Shown here: positions 24,601 through 43,700 of the stretch, in pieces
How the letters are laid out: the number at the start of each line of letters is the position of its first letter
Position numbering within the stretch: position 1 is the stretch's first letter
NCBI RefSeq assembly: GCF_932526225.1
Contig: NC_064046.1
Span: 186,001-250,000, forward strand
Source: Nematostella vectensis
Lineage: Eukaryota > Cnidaria > Anthozoa > Actiniaria > Edwardsiidae
Length of the DNA stretch: 64,000 nucleotides
Direction: 5' to 3'
Program-made: the position numbers and the translations under genes
The notes under the pieces: generated by a model
What the model saw: only the letters and a program-made list of their open reading frames with translations
What the model was told of the DNA's origin: nothing
Database searches by the model: none

Positions 24601-27600
24601 TACACTAGCTCACTGTGGAATACACTAGCTCACTGTGGAATACACTAGCTCACTGTGGAATACACTAGCTCACTGTGGAATACACTAGCTTACTGTGGAA
24701 TACACTAGCTCACTGTGGAATACACTAGCTCACTGTGGAATACACTAGCTCACTGTGGAATACACTAGCTCACTGTGGAATACACTAGCTCACTGTGGAA
24801 TACACTAGCTGACTGTGGAATACACTAGCTGACTGTGGAATACACTAGCTCACTGTGGAATACACTAGCTCACTGTGGAATACACTAGCTCACTGTGGAA
24901 TACACTAGCTCACTGTGGAATACACTAGCTCACTGTGGAATACACTAGCTCACTGTGGAATACACTAGCTCACTGTGGAATACACTAGCTCACTGTAGAA
25001 TATACTAGCTCACTGTGGAATACACTAGCTCACTGTGGAATACACTAGCTTGGTGTGGAATACACTAGCTTGCTGTGGAATACACTAGCTTGATGTGGAA
25101 CACACTAGCTCACTGTGGAATACACTAGCTCACTGTGGAATATACTAGCTTACTGTGGAATACACTAGCTCACTGTGGAATACACTAGCTCACTGTGGAA
25201 TACACTAGCTCACTGTGGAATACACTAGCTCACTGTGGAATACACTAGCTCACTGTGGAATACACTAGCTCACTGTGGAATACACTAGCTTACTGTAGAA
25301 TATACTAGCTCACTGTGGAATACACTAGCTCACTGTGGAATACACTAGCTTGGTGTGGAATACACTAGCTTGCTGTGGAATACACTAGCTTGATGTGGAA
25401 CACACTAGCTCACTGTGGAATACACTAGCTCACTGTGGAATATACTAGCTTACTGTGGAATACACTAGCTCACTGTGGAATACACTAGCTCACTGTGGAA
25501 TACACTAGCTCACTGTGGAATACACTAGCTCACTGTGGAATACACTAGCTTACTGTGGAATACACTAGCTCACTGTGGAATACACTAGCTCACTGTGGAA
25601 TACACTAGCTCACTGTGGTTCTCACCTCTTTCCACTAGTTCATGCTCTAGCAGTTCAAGCAAAACTTGCTGGCTGGCCTTGCGAACCTGGTTGTTTGAGT
25701 CCATCAAGTACCGCAGCACAATGTAAAGGATATACTGGGGTACTGCCTCCATCATGGAGTAGTGCTCGTAGCAGAACAGGGCAACGTGAGGGATTTGGTC
25801 CATCAGCTCCACACGAACACATGGTTCTGAAGAGATGGTAAAAAAGGTGTGTAAACTTAGTATAGAACAACAAGTTAAGTAATGAAAAGAGGGTTTTAAA
25901 ATGTATTTAAAGGTAGGATTGTGAGAAGGAAAAAAAGTAGAAAAAGGAAAAAAAGTATATAGATAATGTAGTTCAAGAGGTTAGGAAACTTTGAAATTTC
26001 TCTGAAATTTTTATTTTACTTAAAATTTTAAACCTTTAATTTTACATGTATTATATTCTGAGAATAATATCTATTTTATCCATAAAACATTTTTGTTGAG
26101 GTATACCCGCAAGCATTTGATAATCTGTTACCTTTCTATTATCATTATTATAATGCTGAGTTAACTTTTTGGGTCTGACATATGTAACAATATTTCAATG
26201 CTGTTAAAATAAGTGAGTAAAATCTACTTTATTTACACTAAAACTCCATCCATTCTACAGTTTGTACTTTAAAACTAGAGACATGCTGTTTAATTAGCCT
26301 CAAAACCTTTGAACTTGATAAACATCTGATATTTAACACGATTTGTTTAGCCCCCAATAGTAGAATACAAAGCAATACTGACCCGAACATGGAAACAATC
26401 ATGCACTTTGATAAAATGGATTAATTATTAAGTAAAACTTTTTTAACACCCGAATCTAATCAATTTGCGAGCTCGCCTTGTACACATTTTATTGTTTCTG
26501 AATAAAAAATACAATCCTTAGAAGGGATTCGAGCTAAGACGAAAAACAAATTAGCTGTGATACGAGGAGCAGGTGAACGCATGTTTACAGATGTCTTTCA
26601 TTTGTTCCTGTAAAACGTCTGATGGAAGTCGTGTAAATATAACCTTTCCCACACCCCGGAAATCCCGCTACGATAGCAGCCTCTCAAAAAACATATCACA
26701 AATAAGATTTATTATCTTAAAAAAATGGTTCTATATTTTTTAGTGTGTCGTACGACGTTTATAAATAGAATTTTGGGACGGAAATAGAGAGAAAACATTC
26801 AAGCGACGTCTGAAGCGTGGAAATAATGTTTTTATAAACCGACTCTCTTCGTTGAGGAGTCTCAAGGATGTTTTATAAACTTGTTCAAGGAGAAAATGGC
26901 AATAAGATCACAGGACAAACAGCAGTAGTCACTGTTATTTGAGCTAATAGAGTAAACATTACGAATAGAATAATCTGAGATTAGACTTCCAAGAGCGAGG
27001 AAAGAATTCTTCTACACAGTCATCTTACCGATGTCCTCGGATAGGCGAACGATCAAACGCAAAACATGGTAAATGTCGTCCTTGGTCCGACAGGCTTTCA
27101 GGGCTTCCTTCGTATACCTGGCAGCCATTTGCCTGTAGGGATAGACGAGGTAATTAAGGATATTGCAGTAAAACTCTAACGTTGGCGGCACACGTGGAAG
27201 AGACGAAGTGGAAAGTTTAGCTCAACTCATGGCGATTCTAGTGTTTTACCTATTGAATATCACATCGCTGTGCATGTATTTCTCCATTCTTATTATGGGG
27301 CTCAGAAGTTCTTCCGGGCCTATTTGGTCGAGCACTGATGGATCGTCTTGTTCCATATCACATCCTACAAGGACAGGAAGAAAGTTTCACAACCCACCAA
27401 CGCAACTAGGGCAATAGCTATGCGTAGTACCGGTTGCGCGACAAAACTTTGATTTTTCTATATCGCAGCGAAATCAAAATCACGAGAGAACTGACCGTCA
27501 TCTTGATCATCATCTGCATCGTCGATATCCTCTACTAAAAAGCGTATATCTGCAAAGAGACAGGCGATAAGTAAAGTGAAAGAATGCAGAGTCAACGGCG

Positions 27601-27624
27601 AACTCGGAAAAACCTACCCGCCAT
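12679..27624 (-). CDS. PPP4R1: Serine/threonine-protein phosphatase 4 regulatory subunit 1
   Basis: HEAT-repeat regulatory subunit of PP4. Coding exons (5' to 3'): 27618-27624, 27496-27549, 27250-27364, 27029-27132, 25626-25826, 24026-24111, 23782-23886, 23337-23402, 23163-23213, 21537-21644, 20763-20944, 19293-20094, 17416-17601, 16004-16123, 15855-15896, 15447-15547, 14214-14334, 13952-14067, 13619-13779, 12679-13226. All phases agree and sum to 1091 aa (human about 950). Family blocks seen: start MADIRFLVEDIDDADDDQDD; ELMDQIPHVALFC; NNQVRKASQQVLLELLEHEL; LVGKDITERF; NLGPFISTFANPAKSG; YFNSFLYWRSPLPQVE; LLDHYISMTEPTKAQTIDTE; WKVRRTLAFSIHELAQVLGE; NWRFRQELAEQL; VPNVRLAVARTL; SDSDRDVRYFAG. The large exon 12 carries an acidic, low-complexity insert with repeated CQS motifs. 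The C-terminal tail is longer than human; its last residues could instead splice at GCAGAG|gtgggt (about 12697). Exon borders are read by eye. Confidence 0.96.
14545..15342. repeat. 72-bp minisatellite in PPP4R1 intron 16
   Basis: About 11 units of 72 bp, each with CATTCTGTTCGTTTGTCTGA, CAATCTCTACATTTGTATG and TGATTGTCATTGTCAT. Because 72 is divisible by three, two plus-strand frames stay open through the array (327 and 286 codons); these are not genes. Units alternate between small variants (CCATATG/CTATATG, GTCATT/GGCATT) in a pattern that suggests block duplication. Confidence 0.92.
16437..17415. repeat. 22-bp minisatellite made from the PPP4R1 exon 13 donor
   Basis: About 42 units based on ATATCCCATGATGCCTAACT plus AC or similar. 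It directly abuts the exon 13 donor (exon ends at 17416). On the minus strand the junction is ATATGCAG|gtaggcatcatggg, and the repeat unit is exactly gtaggcatcatgggatatgca. Units at both ends of the array (near 16485, 16510 and 17411) keep CTACCTGCATAT or CACCTGCATAT, i.e. a donor-like CAG|GTAG or CAG|GTGG; central units are mutated to TAACTACATAT, TAATTGTATAT and similar. Confidence 0.92.
17690..18800. mobile_element. Possible degraded DNA element in PPP4R1 intron 12
   Basis: TTAAAACACTCATCAATAT at about 17811 is matched by its near-perfect inverse ATATTGATGAGTGTTTTAA at about 18772, roughly 960 bp apart. The flanking sequences do not extend the match clearly and I cannot define termini or target duplication. 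The ORF inside (17793-18068) has no recognised domain. Confidence 0.35.
18836..19088. repeat. 26-bp minisatellite
   Basis: About 9 units of CAAACCACAAACATACAGAC plus AACACT, with early units carrying AGCCACAAAACACACAGAC. It lies in PPP4R1 intron 12. Confidence 0.88.
20523..20572. repeat. Long hairpin with 24-bp arms
   Basis: TATCATGAAATACCGTGACC followed by TCGG, a short loop (CTTTCAAGA), then the near-exact inverse ending TATTTCACGATA. It sits in PPP4R1 intron 11 immediately after a stretch reading AAGGTCGGTCAG. It looks like the core of a small palindromic element. Confidence 0.75.
21084..21258. mobile_element. 175-bp palindromic MITE
   Basis: The terminal inverted repeat GCCTAGTGCACACTAGC is at both ends, followed by multiple CATAACGACAT / ATGTCGTTATGTCG motifs that make the whole element foldable. 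It is non-coding and lies in PPP4R1 intron 10. No clear target duplication is visible. Confidence 0.75.
21680..23130. repeat. Degenerate ACACAATGTGT repeat field
   Basis: Repeated blocks with the palindrome ACACAATGTGT, ACAAAGTACATGTATCAGAA, ATCTATTTACA and CATACCAACAAAA at about 21680-22265 and 22920-23130, interrupted at 22269-22910 by a probable MITE. It occupies PPP4R1 intron 9. Poly-C near 21890 is separate. Confidence 0.7.
22269..22910. mobile_element. MITE inserted in the ACACAATGTGT repeat field
   Basis: The left end GGGAAAACATACACTA..GAAAAA is mirrored at the right end (TTTTTCATTAGTGTACGTTTTCCC). The TIR core is GGGAAAAC(A/G)TACACTA. It is about 642 bp with no credible coding region. 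The repeat field resumes within about 10 bp of the right end. I cannot fix the target duplication. Confidence 0.65.
24329..25619. repeat. 20-bp minisatellite abutting the PPP4R1 exon 5 donor
   Basis: About 64 highly regular units of TACACTAGCTCACTGTGGAA. A variant block (TTGGTGTGG, TTGCTGTGG, TTGATGTGG units) occurs at about 25050-25110 and again about 300 bp further on, showing a block duplication. The array ends 1-2 bp from the donor GTGAGAA of exon 5. A weak likeness to the exon end (CCACTAGTTCATG) is visible but not convincing. Confidence 0.95.
25870..26990 (-). other. PPP4R1 intron 4, nothing supported
   Basis: AT-rich intron without recognised repeat, exon or TIR structure. Confidence 0.4.
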
Positions 27625-28171
27625 CTTGAAGTTGCAATAGACATGCATTTATCACGTGACCTTGGGTCGTGCGCACAGGCCCTCCCCCACACAAAATTCC
27701 TAGCTCGACACAGGGCGCCCAAAACCTCAAAAGTACAAAATACGAAAGTATCACAGAAAATAAGTACTTAATGATTATTTTATCTTTAGGAGCAGCACCT
27801 CGTATGTGACCTGGTCCCGTTCAAACTGACCCATTTGGGTAAATACTCGAAAAGTTGTTAAACAAATAAAACATAACTCACAATAACTAAATGTAATCCA
27901 AAACTCTAAATTATCGGTAAATTACGCTTGAATCATATGGTTGTTTTTTCCTTGTGTGAGGTCGAGTAAGATGGGGTAAGCCAATTAATTTCCTAGGACT
28001 AAGTAGTAGAAAGGCCTATCAAGTCTCGTTTCTTCTTCCCTCCCCTCCCCCCACTTTTGTAGGTAAACAATGTAGAAGGGCCCTGGGGTCAAATCAGATT
28101 GCTTCTTCTGGACTGAGCTCAACACACGCCAAGATCCATCTTTAAACCTTCTAAGAACCCCTCAAAACAGC
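27625..28171. promoter_or_regulatory. Divergent intergenic region PPP4R1 / HPGD-like 1
   Basis: Start codons of two divergent genes lie about 550 bp apart, so this interval should hold both 5'UTRs and promoters, possibly shared. I see no TATA box I would defend. A C/T-rich stretch lies near 28040. The promoter role is inferred from gene arrangement only. Confidence 0.5.
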
Positions 28172-37549
<9,378 letters not shown>

Positions 37550-38225
37550 GAGGATTGTATCATCCTAGCAAAATTCCAAGCCAAGCCACGAGTGAAGATA
37601 GCCATTTTCCAGATGGAATTTGTCTTTATTTTGATACAATTTGTGTACTACTACTGTAAAGAAAAATATGTTTTAGTATTGGTGATTTGGCAACATTCAA
37701 CCAATCCTATATGCATAAAGATTTCTAGTTCGTCACTGAAACAGACGATGCCATGTCTTTTTTCCAAAATACACAATACGGAAGCGGAAACGTTTCCAAT
37801 GAAAAAAAGTTCCCTTGTTAATTGGAGATGTTTGGCTTGCCCCCTCTCGCAACGGCCTGGTCAAAAAACATATATTTCAATATAATATTCCTCTGATGTT
37901 AATATCATACACAATGTACGCAGGGTGAAAATAAACAGTTTTAATAAAAATACTGTGAGTAGCATAACGCGTGGATAATTAATATTACGAAACAGAAAGA
38001 ATGATTAACTTGTCTTTATTTTTAGGTTATTCCTTACTTTGGCATTAATGGTACAACCAGACTTGCCCTTCTCATAATAGATAAAGACTTTTATCAAGAA
38101 TTCCACCGATATATTTAAAAAAGCATCGACTTCTCTAGAATTCCTTTAGCGCTTGAAACAATTGAATTTGGTACGATGAAGATAAACTAAGTTTTTTGTG
38201 GTTATTTTGTTGTTTTATTTGATTA

Positions 38226-38330
38226 ATATCAAGGATCTCCTGCGCAGCCCTCGTAGTGTCAGGGATCCCCTGCGCAGCCGTCCTTAGTATTAGGGATCTC
38301 CTGCGCAGCCCTCGTAGTGTCAGGGAAATG
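38226..38330. repeat. Short tandem repeat, about 40 bp x 3
   Basis: Three units of AGGGATCTCCTGCGCAGCCC then TCGTAGTGTC (variants CCGTCCTTAGTATT). It lies between HPGD-like 1 and GPCR 1. Confidence 0.8.
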
Positions 38331-38835
38331 AAAAGTGTCGAAGGCCGTCAAATTTCTAAGCTGTAAAATGAATAGTGTCGACTTAGGTGAAGTTTACTGT
38401 ATTTCCGGTAATTGAACAGGAAACCTTGATTTTTAAAGGGAACCTTGATGTTCGAAAGGAGTCTAAAATGGGGGTTTCAAGCTGTACTCACAGGTTAATT
38501 GTGTCGACTTTGATCTTCGGAATCTGTAACATGAATATCATGAATAACAATAGAATCAAAGATGGCTGACAGGATAGGGATTGTTTCTAAAGAGTCGGGA
38601 TGTTCCTAGAAAGAATTTTCGGAATTCTAGTATGTTACACAAAAGGAGTTCGGTACTAAAATGCAGTGGGTTTTCCAGCAATTTTTTTCCATTCCGAACT
38701 ATAATTATGATCTTTTTTTTTTTGTTCTCTTGGTAACAGGTGTTATCACCGAAAGCAATCTAACAGCAGCTGGGGTTCCATGTAAAAAAAAAACCTTCAT
38801 CACTTACACAAGCAGTGATACATTTTGACTCAAGT

Positions 38836-39822
38836 ATGGCACTGAGTTCTCTGAGTTCTAACGAGTCTCAAGCGGTCCTAAGCGAGACTCTAAACCCAGC
38901 GGAAAGGTGGTTCCTACATCTTGGCAAAGTGGTTATAGCTACTTTAGCGATGACTTCGATAAGCGGTGATTTGCTAATGTTTGCGACGTTCCTATCCAAC
39001 TCTTCGCTTCAAACTCGTCCCAATTGTCTCTTCGCTAGCTTGATCTTGGCGGATTTTCTCTTAGCAGTGTTTGTTATGCCACTTGAAGCGGTTCATTTAA
39101 GCGTCCTCCCAGCCTGGCCTTTTTCCATTGCTCTTTGTAACATCTGGAATTCGGCAGTTGTCGTTTTGGCGACGTCGCTTTTGCTGAGTATCATGGCTAT
39201 GAGTTTGGACAAGTTGTACGCCGTGCATCGACCTCTTCATTACTCCTACCACATCTCAGGCAAAGTCCTAATCGCCATGGCATTGGTTTGGTCCTATGCA
39301 GGAACAAGTGGGATCACAACATACTTTCTGTGGACACGGTCCGAGGTTGGATGCAGGGTTCTGTCTTTGCCGTTTGAGTATTCCGCACCCTTTCTGTTGC
39401 TCAACGTTCTGTTGCCATACACTGTGTGTGTTGTCACAAATTTGGTCATTTTGAAAGTCTCAAGAAAACAGTCTCTACGTGTGTACTGTTCTCATGACCA
39501 GAATCAGCGCGCTACGCTAGCCAAAAGGCGAAAGGGAATACGCACTATTACTCTGCTTATCGGGGTTTTCTCCGTGTTCTGTTTGCCGTTTTTCACGTTT
39601 CATGTGGTGGACGCTGTCACGGAGGAAGCGCTAGAGAACAGGTTTTACGCTCTGAACATTGTTCAGTGGTTGTTATTTCTTAATTCCTCGCTGAACTGGG
39701 CATTGTACGGACTACTGAATCGGGAATTTCGATTAGCTTGCCTGCGCCTTATTACAAAAACTAAAGACAAACTTTTCACATCGTGTAAGCCAAACTCCAC
39801 GTCTGTATTGCACTTACGCTGA
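38836..39822 (+). CDS. Rhodopsin-class (class A) GPCR, copy 1
   Basis: Intronless, 328 residues from the ATG at 38836 (the frame is open 21 bp further upstream from a GTG). Plasma-membrane 7TM receptor. Seen: N-glycosylation-type NES in the N-terminus; TM1 with SGDLLM in place of GN-type; TM2 [18 protein letters not shown] (LxxxD, D2.50); conserved Cys at the start of TM3 (IALCNIWNS); TM3 end SLDKLYAVHRPLHY, i.e. DKL instead of DRY; TM6 [14 protein letters not shown] (CxxP with L for W); TM7 [16 protein letters not shown], i.e. N-W-x-x-Y instead of NPxxY, followed by the helix-8 start. An amine-binding Asp at 3.32 is absent (Val by count from the Cys). Aminergic-like overall, ligand unknown. 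Paralogue of the receptor at 42600. Confidence 0.93.
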   Translation: MALSSLSSNESQAVLSETLNPAERWFLHLGKVVIATLAMTSISGDLLMFATFLSNSSLQTRPNCLFASLILADFLLAVFVMPLEAVHLSVLPAWPFSIALCNIWNSAVVVLATSLLLSIMAMSLDKLYAVHRPLHYSYHISGKVLIAMALVWSYAGTSGITTYFLWTRSEVGCRVLSLPFEYSAPFLLLNVLLPYTVCVVTNLVILKVSRKQSLRVYCSHDQNQRATLAKRRKGIRTITLLIGVFSVFCLPFFTFHVVDAVTEEALENRFYALNIVQWLLFLNSSLNWALYGLLNREFRLACLRLITKTKDKLFTSCKPNSTSVLHLR

Positions 39823-39849
39823 TTAAACTTTTGAAGCCTTTCATTTGGC

Positions 39850-40740
39850 ATAGAATCTCATATAGAAATCACGATGATTATAAGTGAGAAAAAATATGCA
39901 ATAAATGCAGCAAAAACAAAATAACAAAAATGAATGAGGTCATATATTATCTCATAAACTAGTCTTATCATTGTTTAAACAAAAAAAGGATTAAATGAGT
40001 GTTTGCCCAGCAGGTTCAACACGCGCTCCATTATTTTCCCTTTGACAGAATTGTCAGAGGTATCTCCACTTTCCTTGTCTCTAACCTGTCAAAAATCATC
40101 ATTTATCGTTTATGAGGGTTTTTCAGAGAATACAACTCGATTTTATATATCTATGATGAGAAATCATCACGATCCACAATCTTCTTGTCTGTAAGTATTA
40201 AACAATTACTGGATGAGGTTTTAGTGATATAGGGAATAATCAAGACACGTGAGACAAGTGGAATCAGGCGAGGCCGAAGGCATTGAATCAGTAAAACACA
40301 CGTTCTCGAAAACAAAATTTATTTCCGATTTGCACAAACGCTGCCTTTCTCACAACCATTGAATCTTCGCGCCCTAGGCCCAAGGTGCATTGCGCGCGTA
40401 TAATTATTTATCTGCTACCTACCCAAACCTACCCAGCTAACTGATGAGTGAACCACAAATTGCGTGATTCTCCAAAAAAGTGCGCGCTCTTAGCCAATCA
40501 GAATCGACATAGTGAGCACAATATATAATAATGACTTTTATCGTTATGTTTTTCGCTAAGAAAGAAGTTTTCCTACCTAATCTAAATGTCTACTGCTATC
40601 TTCTCAACAACTTTGACTCTGTTAGCTGGTAAGTGTCCCTGTATAGAAAAGCACTGTGTAGTTCAGGCCCGTAGGGTGGATTTGAGTTCGGGAGGGATGG
40701 GAGTTGGGAGTCCAATAATAACTCTACCCCTCTCTCGTAT
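39850..40740. other. Intergenic, no gene seen
   Basis: AT-rich interval between GPCR 1 and the 3' end of HPGD-like 2. It should contain the 3'UTRs of both converging genes. No element is recognised. Confidence 0.35.
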
Positions 40741-40751
40741 GCAATCTGTTG

Positions 40752-43700
40752 CTAGAGTTTAGGCGTGAAATACTTCTTGTAGTCCAGTCCCCTCTGTGGA
40801 GTAGCTCTCATGACAGCGCCGATTTTAGTGTCGTCCTCGATCAGCCTGACCACGCCCTCTGCGATCAGTTCGGGACTAGTACACAAACAACGAACGGAAT
40901 CTCAAAAAATAATATGACCAAATTATGACCTTTGAGGAGGGCGAATCAGCTAGGGACTAGTACACAAACAACGAACGGAATCTCAAAAAAATAATATGAC
41001 CAAATTATGACCTTTGAGGAGGGCGAATCAGCTAGGGACTAGTACACAAACAACGAACGGAATCTCAAAAAAATAATATGACCAAATTATGACCTTTGAG
41101 GAGGGCGAATCAGCTAGGGACTAGGACATAAACAACGTACGGAGTCTCAAAAAATCATATGACCAAATTATGACCTTTGAGGAGGAGGGAAGCGAGTACA
41201 ACAAAGATTTGATGAGAAGGCAAAAAATGGGATCTCTCTTCAAAGCACTAGCAGTGTTATAGAAAGAAAATAAGGTCAAATCTGTGATATAGCCTGTAGC
41301 ATTCCTATAGCCCGTGCTTCTGGGCGACTGGTTGTACCTTAGTAACCCCATAGCTTGTATTTTAGCGATCCGACTCTTCTGAAGAAAGGTCAAATTACTG
41401 GTGTCTTGATGTATAGCTGTGCGCACCATCGCGGTGTCGGTGAAGGACGGACAGATGCAGTTAACACGCACGCATTCGGTAGCCCACAATGACTGAAAGA
41501 TTACAAAAACCTAAATGTTATGACTAGAAAGACAACAGACAAGTAGTGTGGGATAACTAAGGGGTCTGCACAGGCGTAGAGGATTAAATTTTTACCACTT
41601 CTGGCAATGAGGTTTACACAGCCACCCTTCCCCTCCCTGGCAGCGAGGGATACACAGCCCCCCTCCCCTCCCTGGCAGCAAGGGATACACAGCCCCCCTT
41701 CCCCTCCCTGGCAGCAAGGGATACACAGTCCCCCCCCTTCCCCTCCCTAGCCACGAGGGGTACATAGTTTCCCTTACCTACATTGTCATCCTAGATACCC
41801 AGTCCCCCTTCCCCTCCTTCTCCTCCATGGCGGTCTTACGGTAAACATAATTCTTCGTTGTCACCGCTTCACAGCCTAACGTAAACCCGTAAAGCCGTGA
41901 AACAATTTAAATTTAGGGGTCTTCCATTTTTAAGGGGGTGGGGGAGTTTTTCGTTGAGCAGTATTTTATTTCACGGCGTGCTGGCATGCAGGATATTGTT
42001 TTTCGTGGAAACAAACGATGCCTGAAGGGGATTCACCAATATTTTTCCTATGTTAATTTTTTTGTCCCCATTTTTACTGCTGTTTTATCGTCCACACCGC
42101 TATACGCACCGTTAAGGTTCTTGTTAGCCCAACCACCGCATGCTTACTGGCGGTGTACACGGGGCTTGCAGGGGCCGGCACCAAACCTGAAGATTTAAGC
42201 TAATCAAATCCCATTTTTCACATTTTCAACAGCTTATTTTTACTTAAGATAATCTGCTCATGGCGCCATCCGCGACATCACAGCGTCAAGTTGTCGATCA
42301 AAATTTAGTCGCGCTTTTATTTTATGATACAACAGAAAGGAGAAACTACTTCCCTCGTATGTTGCAAAATATCGCTAACAAATCTAATATTAAACTTTGG
42401 CTTTTCTTATGTATACTTGAGGTAATTGAAGAGGCAATGGGTAATGCACTGACCTATCACAGACTAAAAACAACAATATAGGAGGGCATAATACGAACAG
42501 GTGTTTTGTCACCTGCTCACTTGCAGTTGCATTATTTTAAAAGGTCACCTCTCTGGTTCAAGTCGGTGTACTTACCACTTAAAGTAACCGAAAATCAAGA
42601 TGAAAAGCATGGATCTTTCTGTGGGCACAACACAAGCACTTCTATCTAACGTGACAGCCACGCAAAGACCAGCGGGTAGAGAAAGCACAGCGCATTGGGA
42701 ATTTCTTGCATTTGGTCAAACACTGATCTATACCTTCATGCTAATAGCAAGCGTAGGAGATTTAGTCATGCTTGCGACTTTTATTTCCAAAAATTCGCTA
42801 CAAACTCGACCGAACTGCTTTTTCGTGAGCCTGATATCTTCAGATTTCCTAATGGCTGTGTTTGTTATGCCGCTAGAAGCTGTTCATTTGAGCGTTCTCC
42901 CTGACTGGCCGTTTCCCGTCGCTCTGTGTGACATATGGAACTCTGTGCTAATCACTCTTGGTACATCTCTTCTACTTAACATCGCGGCTATGAGTTTGGA
43001 CAAATTGCTCGCTATCTCCCGTCCTCTACACTACTCACTACACATCTCGAGCAAAGTCCTCCTCAGCTTAGCTACTCTGTGGGTATATTCCATCACCAGC
43101 GGTGTGTTAATGTATTTCGTTTGGGAGCAGCCAGACTCGGAATGCAAGGTGCTCTCAATCCCGCTCATCTACTCCGCGCCCCTCATGCTCTTTAACCTAG
43201 TAATGCCTTACACCATATGCGTGATAACCAACCTTAAAATCCTACAGGCTTGTAAGAAGCAGACTCTACGAACTCAACACTCGACACATACTCGCAAGCA
43301 GAGACTCGAGGAGATAGCTAGAAGGCGGAAAGGGGTTCGCACGATCGGGCTACTTCTCGGAGTCTTTTCGCTCTTCTGTTTGCCGTTTTTCACGTTTCAT
43401 GTTCTGGACGCTATAACCGAAGAGCGTATGAAAAACAGATTTTACGCGAGGAATGTTGTCCAGTGGTTGGCGTTTTTGAATCCAGCTTTGAATTGGGCGT
43501 TGTATGGACTCTTGAATCGCGAATTTCGTAAAGCTTTTATTCGCACTATTACTATAGCTAAAAATAAGCTACTTCATCGACATATTTCCAACGAGGTTCA
43601 GCCGTTTGAGCCGAGTAGAGCGATATGTGATATCAGGACTACGCAGCAAGGGATTTGTGAAGATCCACGTTCTTGATTTCCTCGAAACACCTTTTCTTTA

